A DNA stretch of 64,000 nucleotides from Gymnopus androsaceus JB14 (Eukaryota > Basidiomycota > Agaricomycetes > Agaricales > Omphalotaceae). Below the pieces are notes generated by a model. That model worked only from the letters and a program-made list of their open reading frames with translations. It did no database searches and had not been told where the DNA came from. Of this stretch, positions 45,120-55,059 are shown piece after piece; position 1 is the first letter of the stretch; every line of letters starts with the position of its first letter. Where the stretch lies: contig ML769689.1 in the NCBI GenBank assembly GCA_009733575.1, positions 17,142 through 81,141 on the forward strand, read 5' to 3'. A program made the position numbers and the translations under genes.

Positions 45120-47356
45120 AAGCATCCAATGTGCAGTCATATGAGCTGCATCATTCTTGAAGCTATTGAACAATTGCTGTGATCAATTCATGATTAGACC
45201 TTTGTTTGAGAAACTTGATAACAGTGTTTTTCACTTACTGAAGATTCATTCTCTTGCCAATTAAATCCTAGTTCAAACTTCGGGACAGTGACACAGTATT
45301 CATTTTAAGACAATATTAGTTGCATTTCAAAGAGTAGTAGAAGATTTGACCTACCCAAGAACAAACACCTTTGGGTAATTGAATGGCATTGACCTTGTAA
45401 AAGATGCTAAGCTGCATCTGTTGATGAGCACTGTGTAGTGCATATGGTCCCGCATGTTGATGCAGTTGGAACAGAGGTTCTAGAAAAAGCCTTTTGCATT
45501 GGTCTGGATGATTTTGACATACTAACTGCAAAATAAAATGAGAATATAGTTATATATGCAGAGCAAATGACATACTCCTTGTACTTTGATGTTGTCATTA
45601 GTCATTTGAGCAGATGTTTGTTCATTCCAAGCATCAGAAAAGTCTTCTGGGGCCCACCAAGAACCTTGTTGACACGGTTTTCACCTTCAACTCTCCCATT
45701 TGTCTGAATACCTGCTGTGAAAATAGTGCTCATCCATGCCCATACCCACTGAGATCTGCATGGATAGATTTCATTGCAAAGATATCAAATAGTGAATGGA
45801 TAATGAGTGCAAAGATGATCAAAGAGATGATCAAAATTGTCCAGGGATACAGCGCAATATGCAGCCCAAAAGTCCCTCGCAAAGTTGGTCCACTCTGGGC
45901 CAAGAGATGCTTGTAGATTTGTAGTGACATTACCATTCAGATGGTGAAGACAAAAAAGATGGAGACTGAGAGGTATGGTTTTTGCACAACCTGAAATTAG
46001 AGATAGCGCACAGTCGGAAAGGAATACATCAGGGGGATGTTCAGCAGTCTCCAAATGAGAGGCAAGAACCCAGTCTTGCAATGCAATATCTTTGGTAGCA
46101 TGAAATGCATACCAAAGATTTTGAGATGATCCAAAGTTGTCAATACCAATCCCAATGTTAAGAGGATAACCATACATGTTCCGATTATAGGTAATGTCAT
46201 TCACAAGGATATCATGGAAGCATCAAGCAAGGGCTAACTGCTCAGGCAATTGCCACCAGAGACCAATCACAGTCCAATATTCATCCACCTAAATCTTGAA
46301 TTGCCAAAGAGAATCAGCACTTTGAAGATCCCGCAGCTTCTTGATGACACTTGCAATATCACCACCTAAAACAGAGACCTAATCTCGAGCTTCCTGTTTA
46401 GCAGCATTTATCAGGTTTGATATCTGACAGGGCTCAAGTATGCGAGAAGGAATATGCTCCTTCAAGATAGCTGCAACCTGACTATGATTGAGAGAATCAG
46501 GAAGTTTCTCAACAATCTCCCAATGAGCAGTGCTGGGGAAGGAGGGATAGGTTCCACCATCAGGAATCCAAGGAGCATGATTATGATCCCAAATTGCAGT
46601 GGTAACTTGCCACATTGAGGTCCCAGAAACACAATTCAGGTTAACATGTGCAGTGCAGTCTGACCTAGCAGTCTTTCCCTGTTGATGGTCTCCAAGATCA
46701 ATATCTCAATGATGAACAGGATCTGCATGGTTGTAACAGCTACACTGCAGAGTAAGACAAAAAATCTCACCATTTGCACCCTTCTTCAACTGCCCTTTCC
46801 ACCAGTGATGCCCCTGTCATGTCTGAAACTCATACACCACAGTAGTACCCTTGTCAAGTGAACTGTATATAGAGCCAACTTGAATAGTAGGCACAACAGT
46901 TGGGATGGCATGAGCATGGAGAGCAGTTGGTGCATGATGAGTTTGTACTGGGGGTTTAATTTCTTCAAATCCATGTTCAATCCAAGTATTTTCTCGGCAT
47001 TCTTGTTTGACTGGGGAAGGGACATAGAAGTCCAGATCCTTGTGGTCATCAGAATCCAATGTCAAATTGATTGGTTCAAATTTGACTTGCACTAGCTGTG
47101 AGATTTGCACTTTAACAAGAACTGGTGATGGCAAAAATCCAGTCAGATAAATAAAATCTGAGGACTATACATGAGGAGTCATGAGCATAGAGACTTCTGG
47201 TACTACTGCAATAGATTCTGATTTCGGCTGAGGGGAAAGTGGAAGTTGAGGTGACCAGTGACATGGTTCCAGATGTTTCGACAACATGAGAGAAGGGCTA
47301 GGTGCTCCTGCTGGACTCTTTACAGTCATCAGAAAAGTGAAGATAGGATGATCCAC
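45120..47356 (-). pseudogene. MULE transposase, inactive
   Basis: From 47356 the minus strand holds a Pro/Ser-rich linker. Then comes a Cys/His-rich DNA-binding region at about 46830-46560 (GHHWWKGQLKKG, LQCSCYNHAD, ARSDCTAHVNLN, MWQVTTAIWDHNHAPW). The transposase core at 46204-45785 reads NDITYNRNMYGYPLNIGIGI, LETAEHPPDVFLSD and LFCLHHLNGNVTTNL. The C-terminal region at about 45540-45120 reads AGPYALHSAHQQM. In-frame TGA codons stand where Arg (CGA) is expected at 46819-46817 and 46708-46706, and there are frame changes. The SWIM zinc finger usual at the end is missing, because the adjoining foldback/pogo insertion cuts the gene. It once moved MULE-type DNA, and whether it ever served the MITEs in this window is unknown. 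Confidence 0.75.
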
Positions 47357-47380
47357 CTGTAAGATTCATGGCATTAAAAG

Positions 47381-47388
47381 ACTATACT
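47381..47388. repeat. hAT target-site duplication (left)
   Basis: ACTATACT immediately before the hAT element. The same eight bases follow the element at 51809-51816. Eight-base duplications are typical of hAT transposition. Confidence 0.9.
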
Positions 47389-50300
47389 TAGGGCTCACCA
47401 CCGTACCGTATACAGTCACGGCTGTGTATTTCATGGACCGTAATCTATACGGTGGACCTGTGACCATACCGTATTTAAAATTTCCAAGAGCTTCTATGAT
47501 ACGGTTACCATCCATTATGACCGTAAACGGTCACGACGGTACTTAAATTGTACTCAATAACTACGAAGCTAATACAAACTGTAATCTAATCCCAAATAAC
47601 TTCAATAATGGCAGTACGCTCGAGCCTCAAACAAGCCTTCAAAACCATAAGAGTCTGAATGGTATCTGACTTTAAACTGGCTTGTCTCAGAGAGATTGTG
47701 TCTCGTCCTCCTGAGAATACACGCTCAACCGCAACAGCAGACCCTGGAGGAAAATGATAAGCACTGAGCATCTGAGAGGCAAGTGCAAAGAAACAGAAGA
47801 CCTACCGGGGATACAAAGGATGTCAAATGCAAAGAGATAAAGTGTCGGGAACTGTTTACAATGAGTGAACCACCATTGCAATGGATCACAGTGATCAAAA
47901 TCTTCCGAAATAGCGGTGATTCGGAAATATTCTGTAAGCTCATTGTGAATAGAGTCGGTGGTGCAACCTCGGCTGTATCTAGATGTAAAGTTAATTTTCT
48001 GAGGTGAGCCGGGAACAGATGGAATTGGAGTTGGTTCTGGTAATGGATTGATAGACTTCCTGGGAGCATACTTGGTTGAATAATGGTCCTCCAACTCCGC
48101 TTTCCTCTTCTCCAGATGTGAAAGAAGGTCATGATTATCCTTGTAGTCATGTTTCAGTGCCTTGTATGAGAGCCGAGGATCAAGAACTACAATTGGTTTG
48201 GGTCAACAAATTTAGTAAAAACAGAAATGCATGCCTTACGGGCAGCCCAAGTAAAGTAGCAAGATTGATCAAAACGGTGGTAATACTTGCTGAGCTTTAG
48301 GTGAGCATCTACTAGCCCTTTGCGGAGGCAGGTATCAACATCAGCAGGAAGCATTCTGATCGCTTCCTTGACCCTATCCTGCAGGCCTTGGAAAATTGCA
48401 GAGGTGGAAGAGAGCATGGGCTTGGACGTTGTTGACATTTGGGTTGTGGCAGATCAGAAAATATTTAGCCACTCACATACCAGCTCAATGTTCTTCCAGT
48501 CCTCCGGAAGCAGCTCAAACTTGCGCAAATCTCTGTCCTTTGCGACATAATTTGTAATTGCACTGCGATGGTCAAGGGCACGGCCTGGATAGACAATGTC
48601 AATAAGGGGGAGGTACAAGTAGATATAGTAAGATATCATACACATCATTTGGTGTGTTGAAGACCAGCGAGTTTTGACATCCAATATGAGAATGAGAACA
48701 CAGCCGGTAAAGTTTGCAGGTGGGGATCCTTGGACTTCTCTTGCCCATTGTTGACGCCGCTGTGGACTTGAACATACATGCCGAACAATCTTGCGGAGCT
48801 GCAAGACAGGAAAGATCAATTAATAAACATTAATTGTATGTGTACACACCTTTCCCACTGCAGTCTTAATTGCAGTAGCTTCTGTCTCTGTATCAAGATG
48901 TTCAAATTGCTCAGCTGACTCGTCATCAGGTAGAGGACCTAGAGGATCTGCCACCGAGTCCTGATAAGCACCATCTGACTCATCTGACACAGCCTTCTTG
49001 GCTTCCATGGGTGTTAATGCACCAATGGCTTCAAGAAGCTGTATTTGAAGAAGGGAGTAAGCACAAGGAATGCTACAACAGAAGGAATATACCTTGAGAG
49101 CTGCAAGATGTACAGTATGTGGCATGCACTGCATCCTAGCATCTTTTACAGAAAAGGATATATCCTCATCAAAGCAGAATTTGCCAATAGCTTCTACTAA
49201 TGTATCATTATTGGAAGCATTGTCCATAACAAATGCTATTATCTGAAACAAAAATGAAGTGAAAAGCATTATATAGCGGATAAAAGACTTACTCTGCCTT
49301 TCAACCCAAACTTGTCTAATGTCTCCCATACTGTACTGGCCATATTAAAGCCCAAATGGTCCCCAATAATCTCGCGGAAATCAATTAGACATTCCTCTAT
49401 TTGTAAATTAGCTATAATTTTGTAACAGAAGGTGAACATACAAAGTTTTCCAGTGTTATCAATCCAGTGGAGTACAATTGCCATGAATGCGTAGCCATTA
49501 CTTGAAGTCCACATGTCAAGAGATACTGTGAAGTCAGATTTATTTTTCTGTAAAATAATTAGTACTATACTGCATCCCACATTACATTTCATGACTGACC
49601 GCAAACTGTGTCTTAAGCTTCTCTCTCATATTTTCTCCCATCTTCATGATACGCCGGCGCATAGACTTGTCATCTGGAATTTGAAGTTTTTCTTTTCCTG
49701 GTTGACATACATACTGAAGAAGTTGGCGGAACTCAGGATCATTAACAGTTGTAAAGGGCTGATCGCAAGCAACCATCCAATGAGCGAGTTTTTCTTCAAA
49801 GACATCTTGGTTCCAGGGATCCTTTAAAATGGACTTCAGAAAAATAGGTTGGCACATTAAGAAACTTGAATGATTACCTCTCCATGATGGTTGAACATAT
49901 TCATAATGTTTGCATTGATTTTATTCAGATTTGCAGCATACTTTGAAGCTGTCTCTGGATTCAACTCCTTAAGTCCATTTGCAATTGCTAGTTCATTCTC
50001 GGTTGCACCTGTCTCTCGTTTTTGGATGGCTAAATACATCTTGTGATGAGCAGGGAATTTACTTTCCAAATGCTCGACAAGTGCTGAAATAATGTGAGTA
50101 CTTGCAAGTACAAAAACTTGGACAATGAGCTTACCATTCAAATTTCCACGCATTTTTGCTGTAACCGTCTTTGTTATGCATGCACCTAGCCAGCATTTAT
50201 AGTACTTTGAGCCTTCTATATGATTTTCTTGGTTGGGGCTCGAGATCTCCTTGTAGAAAATGCGGATATTGTTTGAGCGTCTGTCCTGGATCGATATCAC

Positions 50301-51808
50301 TTCATTATGTTCAAATTCCTCCATCAAGACATTAGAAACACTCACTTTTCTTGGGAATGGATGAAAGTGTGAGGATGAACTGGATTCCACTGTCTACATA
50401 GAAAATTAAGCCCAACATGCACCAATCAAAATTTTGCCTGACGTACTGTTTGACTTGAGGATGGAGAGGGCATTAGATGTTGCTTCTTCCGAGCAGGAGC
50501 CTTTTTCTTGGGTTGAGGGTTGCCTTTGCGTTTCCCTTTCGGATCCAATTGGGTCAGAAGAGAGTCTGCTAGCTGTAAAACAATGCATGAATATCCATAT
50601 TGCATTTTTTAAAAATATTGTACCTCTCCATGTGAAATTTCGCCCATGCCATTGTCTCCTTCTGATTCTTCTTCTGTAAATGAAACTACATCATCATCTT
50701 GCTGGTAATCATGGTCAGATGAGTCGGGACTGTCTATGTCAATCACAGAGTTGACATTCTTGTGTACTCTCCTTTTTTGAGGGCCTCTCTTTTGCTTGAG
50801 GTTACCATCATTATCAAGATGTATCTCATGAAGTGCATGCTTCATACGGCCACCAGCACCAGCACGTTGAGAGTGACCTAGATATGTGAATGCTAAGATT
50901 GATAAGTTACAGCCAAGGAAACTGAACTACTAACAATTACTGCTTCCTGCCACATCACCTTGCTCGGTTGTGGACTCAAATTCAGAACCTGTAATACAGT
51001 TAGATTTATAAAGGTCTAAAGACAAAAGACCAAGACATACCACCAGCCATTTTCATCGAAAAGTTGTAGTTTTCAATGGGCTCTGCACCAGAGAGTGAAC
51101 AAGAAGCCTCTACCAAGATGGGGAGGAACGAGATAATAAATCGGACATGCTTTATAGCTTTGAAATGTGAATGTTTGCAGGGTAAAAAGTAATTTGAGAT
51201 TCTTTTGAAACTCCTGGGCTATGCTTCATCTTTGCTTCATATATAGCTCCTAGATACGCCACGTTGCCACCAGGGATATATGGGCATTGCTTCGCTCACC
51301 TAGGCTTGCTAAAAATTGCATACAGGCCTCTGTACAGGGGAGAAATAACACTTTTATTGAATATCTGCTGTGAATAACATACATTAGAGTGAGAAATTCA
51401 ACTATGATAGTAATTAAGGACTAAAACTAAAGACAGCACAGTACATGCGACTGTCAACTGAGCAAATGGCAGCCTGTAAGATCTCAGGAAGCATAAAAAG
51501 GAGACCAGGGCAAGTGGGTAGAGTTCCAATATTACAGCGATCGATCCCTCCCAGCCTGTCCTAGACCATTTCGAGGGCGACAGCAGAGTATTCAACATGT
51601 TGGACATCCTTGAATCTGACATGGCACGCACGTGTTTGCTTGGGAGCTCAATACGGTCCGTAACAGGTAATACGGATGGTCAGACACGGTGATAACCGTA
51701 CCGTTGACCATACCGTATAGGTTCGAGAAAAAATGGGGTACAGAACGGTACCGTGACCGTAAAACGGTAACCATAGACCGTTGGTTATGGTCACGGTGGT
51801 AAGCCCTA
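47389..51808. mobile_element. Full-length hAT transposon
   Basis: A 4,420-bp element with TAGGGCTCACCACCGT at the left and, on the other strand, TAGGGCTTACCACCGT at the right, flanked by ACTATACT on both sides. The outer 150-170 bases of each end are packed with ACGGT/ACCGT words (about ten at each end), probable transposase-binding sites. One spliced transposase gene fills the interior on the minus strand. It lies in what was probably an intron of the MULE-type gene. Confidence 0.93.
47586..51050 (-). pseudogene. hAT transposase, one nonsense mutation
   Basis: The gene starts near 51050 (MAG, intron, GSEFESTTEQGD). It has an acidic basic-patch N-terminus and a BED-like zinc finger (YYKCWLGACITKTV...HLESKFPAHH, about 50230-50040). 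Next is WMVACDQPF, then FTVSLDMWTSSNGYAFMAIV with the first catalytic D (about 49550). FREIIGDHLG and IIAFVMDNASNNDTL follow (second D), then CMPHTVHLAALK. The C-terminal dimerisation region reads FDHCDPLQWWF, then AVAVERVFSGGRDTISL, ending at TAA 47586. About ten GT-AG introns join the frames. A TGA at 48456-48454 interrupts WLNIF-SATTQMST where related proteins have Arg, consistent with CGA to TGA. I found no other stop, so this copy was active until recently. Confidence 0.82.
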
Positions 51809-51989
51809 ACTATACTGGAAAAAGGGTTTCAGGCCACATACTGTAAGAGCGTACAGATTATAGTCATTATATTCAATGCAAAAGCCACTTGTGACTAAGT
51901 GCAAGTTAGGAAAAGAGCTTCTCGCACAAGGATGAATCCAAGTTGACTTTGCCTATGAAAGAGGAAAATAGTCAGTTTCAGAAGACAAG

Positions 51990-53535
51990 TCAAAGAAACA
52001 TGCAGCAACACACCTTCAGATGTTGCTGAGATACAGTGTGGTAGGATAGTAGAGAGCATAGTGCACATTCTCTGAATAATGTTGACATTCCACCAGGCCA
52101 GCAAGGAACAGAAGTATCAATGTGTGATTCAACATAATTGAATGCTGCGACACCACAACTTCTGGACCAGAACCCTTGCTGTGCAATCTCTCCTCCAATA
52201 ATCATAGAAGGGCAGCATCAGAAAAAACTGTTTTGGCCCAGGAGGATCTAAGGTCACTAGTCCTCTTAGGCAACTGAGGCATCCTAGTTGGCTAGGAAAA
52301 GGGTAAAACTTTGGACACCTCAGGTATCCTAGTTATCCTAGTGTCCTGGAGATCCTGGGATGTCCTGGGCATCCTGGGCATCCTGGGCATCCTGGGCATC
52401 CTGAGGCATCCTAGGATAAAATTTCCATCCCAGGATGCCTCAGGATGCCCAGGATGCCCAGGATATCCTAGGATCTCCAGGACACCTAGGATGACTAGGA
52501 TACCTGAGTGTCCAAAGTTTACCCTTTTCCTGGCCAACTAGGATGCCTCAGGTTGCTAAGAGGACTAGTGACCTTAGATCCTCCTGGCCCAAAACAGTTT
52601 TTGCTGATGAGGAAGTTTGGATCCGGTGAGTATCTCTTTCAATGAATTGAGCGCAAGCTCTGAAGAAGCACCATGCAATGAATCGCCAAATGACAATGTA
52701 TCCATGTCATAATAATAAGCAGTAAAGTGGTTTTCCTGGCAGTGCAGGAAACCAATCCGACAGGAATCTAATGCATTCATGCGGTCTCATAATGTGGGAA
52801 AGGCTCCGCCAACTGCAAGACAAGCAGTGGAAAGGTAGGTTTAATTATTGAGAAAGAGAGTGGGTAAAAATAGGAAGGAAGGATCAATAGTTGGACTCCA
52901 ATTTCGAGTAGCCTCCAAGAAATAGAGGAGCTCTGAGAGTGCATTAAGCACATCTTCTTCAATGTAGGTCTCGCCTAGGAGACATCCAAGCTGACAAAGA
53001 GGGAACTCTGTGATTTGGAACCCTTGGATAAGAGATTTAATGGAGACTGAATGAAGTGTATCTGCAACTCCAGGAGGAAGAAGTGTTGAAGATCCCATGT
53101 AATGCATTAGTTCACACGCTTGGTTAACAGAGTGCTGTTCACCATTGATTCACAAACATGTTTGTATCTAATGGTCAAACAAGATCAGAGAAGCTTCCAA
53201 ACTGAGATTGCACAAATACATACCTTGGAAAAGTGGTATACAGCTGTCATCTCGGTACTGTCTGCTTGACAGAGGTTCAACAACACTGAACGCATCCCAT
53301 CCTTCTCAAATGCAGAAGTCATAGCAAAGGATATTGGCAAGAGTTCTGAAGTCAAGGGAATCATCTCATCTGGCTGGACTATAATGGAATCACAATCTGA
53401 AGGAACATCAAGGATAAATATCCAACAGACAATAAACCCTTTGGGTGCAGAAGGAGGAAGGTGTAAGTTGAGAGTATCATTGAAAGAGAGTAGGTTGAAA
53501 AAGGTTGTCAAGTAAGGATTGTTCTGAGGACTCAC
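51990..53535 (-). pseudogene. Ulp1-protease-like domain of the MULE-type transposon
   Basis: Exon pieces on the minus strand are 53535-53227 (FFNLLSFNDTLNLHLPPSAP, SAFEKDGMRSVLLNL, YHFSK) and, after an intron, 53120-52841 (ACELMHYMGSSTLLPPGVAD, FPLCQLGCLLGETYIEEDVL). They continue at 52780-52610 (RIGFLHCQENHFTAYYYD, LSFGDSLHG) and 52205-51990 (SCGVAAFNYVESHIDTSVP). The H of NHF, the D of GDSLHG and the C of SCGVAA fit the His-Asp-Cys triad of C48 (Ulp1/SUMO protease-like) peptidases. Their role in transposons is unknown. A 394-bp palindrome splits it between LPH and the segment before the active Cys, and frame changes exist. Confidence 0.65.
52216..52609. mobile_element. Palindromic CATCAG foldback element
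   Basis: A nearly perfect 394-bp palindrome. The left end CATCAGAAAAAACTGTTTTG and the right end, read on the other strand, CATCAGCAAAAACTGTTTTG lead into arms of about 190 bases. The arms are rich in CCTAGG, CCTGGGCAT and CCAGGATG words, with a centre near 52420 (TAGGATAAAATTTCCATCC). AG lies on both sides (52214-52215 and 52610-52611). It is non-coding and inserted in the Ulp1-like domain. Confidence 0.85.
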
Positions 53536-53608
53536 TACATATGAGCTGTATGCAGACTTGTCAAATGAGCAAAGAGAATCTGGAGGAAATGGTAGGAGGT
53601 TTATATAT

Positions 53609-53781
53609 TAGGGATGTTTTGGGCCGGCAAATTTTGCCAGTGGCAGATGCAAAATTTGCAAAGTTTTATGGCAAATTTTGTATAGCATGATGTAGTGCAA
53701 ACTCTTTGGAGTGCGGCCAAATTTGCTGGAAATTACGGCAAAATTTGGAGCAGCAAAATTTGCCGCCCCAAAACATCCCTA
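53609..53781. mobile_element. 173-bp MITE with hAT-like ends
   Basis: The left end TAGGGATGTTTTGGGCCGGC and the right end GCCGCCCCAAAACATCCCTA are inverted repeats. The interior repeats GCAAATTTTGC/GCAAAATTTGC five to six times. TAGGG-type ends suit hAT, but the flanking eight bases do not match, so the assignment is tentative. Confidence 0.6.
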
Positions 53782-54279
53782 TTGACTTGGACAATGTGAC
53801 TGTGTAATATACCTTGGCCATTCATCCTCCAAATCCTACCTCTCCATTTTTTGTTGTTGTCCAAGGCCCTCTGAAATGTTGCCAAAGTACATCATAGGCA
53901 CAGAGCTATACTGCTCGGGGTAGTCGGGTTAGTGGCTCCAACTCCTACATTCTTGCACAAAATACTACTAAATGTTCAAGAGAGCTCCTCGGAATGGTTC
54001 ATGCAGATGTATTGTTAGCTAGGGCATAAGAATGTATTGCAGATTAAGCAACTTGGTCTCCACTATATAAAATGTGCTGCGCACACGCTCAGTGCCTATT
54101 GGAATGTGTATTGTACAACCGCTCTGTGCCTACATGATTTGAACCTGAAAAGGCACTGACTTACTTCATTGTATTGTCACCCTAGAAATCAGGAAACAGT
54201 GTTTCAGAGTACAAGTATTTTGTTGTTATGAAAGACAGAGGTCAGAGGAAGCAGTCATAGGTGAAAAGAAGAAGATTCG

Positions 54280-55049
54280 GGATAATTCTTTTTAACAACC
54301 CTGTTGGAGGGGTTGTTAGCAGGGAACAACCCTCAAGGCTCCAGGCGTCACACCGGAGTCCCAACGGGTCACACTGAAGCCTCAAGGTATATAATTTTTG
54401 TATCTCGTGTAGCACAGACATAGATCGTCAATACATAAAAAATGTCGCAATGGTCTGAGTCCCCATCCCTGTCGTTCTCTCCAACATACCCTCGCTCAAG
54501 ACATCCATGGTCACTGCCTCTGCCACAATGACCATGGCAGCTATGCCTTGCAATACAGGGACAGGATGACGGATGCATAGTGATTGCAAGTTGATGAGAA
54601 GAAATGAGAAGGAAGGTGTGAATGAAGGAATGTGATGTTTAGTTAGCAGTGTATGAAGCCAAAATGGAACAAGACGCACAATAATCATGACCAGTCTCCC
54701 ATAAAGGAACAAACCCTGGTTCCTGCAGCTGCAGCCGCTGCTGTTGAGACTAAATCTCCATTGTCTATTGAGTTCCCATGTCGTGGGAGTCAGATTTATG
54801 CTAGAGTTGAACGTTGAAGCTGGAGATCCAAGTCATGGTCATTAGTGCACATTGGATATTGATTTCGTGGTGCTAGTGATTTGTTTGTCTATTCAAGTGC
54901 CGCCGAGGGAGGAAAAAAATGAGGTCAAAGAACGACGAAAGTGAGCCCTAAGCCCAACAAGCACTTCCGGCGAAAGCTCGGCGTGACAGCGATCACATGA
55001 TCTTTCGGTGGGTTGTCAGGTGCCAACGGGGTTGTTGAAAGAATTATCC
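54280..55049. mobile_element. Mutator-type MITE, copy 2
   Basis: A 770-bp element nearly identical to 13888-14659, with the same ends (GGATAATTCTTTTT and GAATTATCC). It is flanked by the perfect nine-base duplication GAAGATTCG (54271-54279 and 55050-55058). It differs from copy 1 by scattered single-base changes, several of them C/T or G/A, and a few short gaps. Confidence 0.88.
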
Positions 55050-55059
55050 GAAGATTCGT

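Larger units (their letters stand above)
45098..53600 (-). mobile_element. MULE-type transposon with Ulp1-like domain, host of nested insertions
   Basis: On the minus strand an Ulp1-like region (53535-51990), a linker and a MULE transposase (about 47356-45120) follow one another in the order I know from Agaricomycete MULE-type elements. Three other elements interrupt it: a palindromic foldback at 52216-52609, a hAT at 47389-51808, and the foldback-plus-pogo at 40152-45097, which cuts the C-terminal end. Its own terminal repeats were not found, so the outer limits are approximate. Confidence 0.65.
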
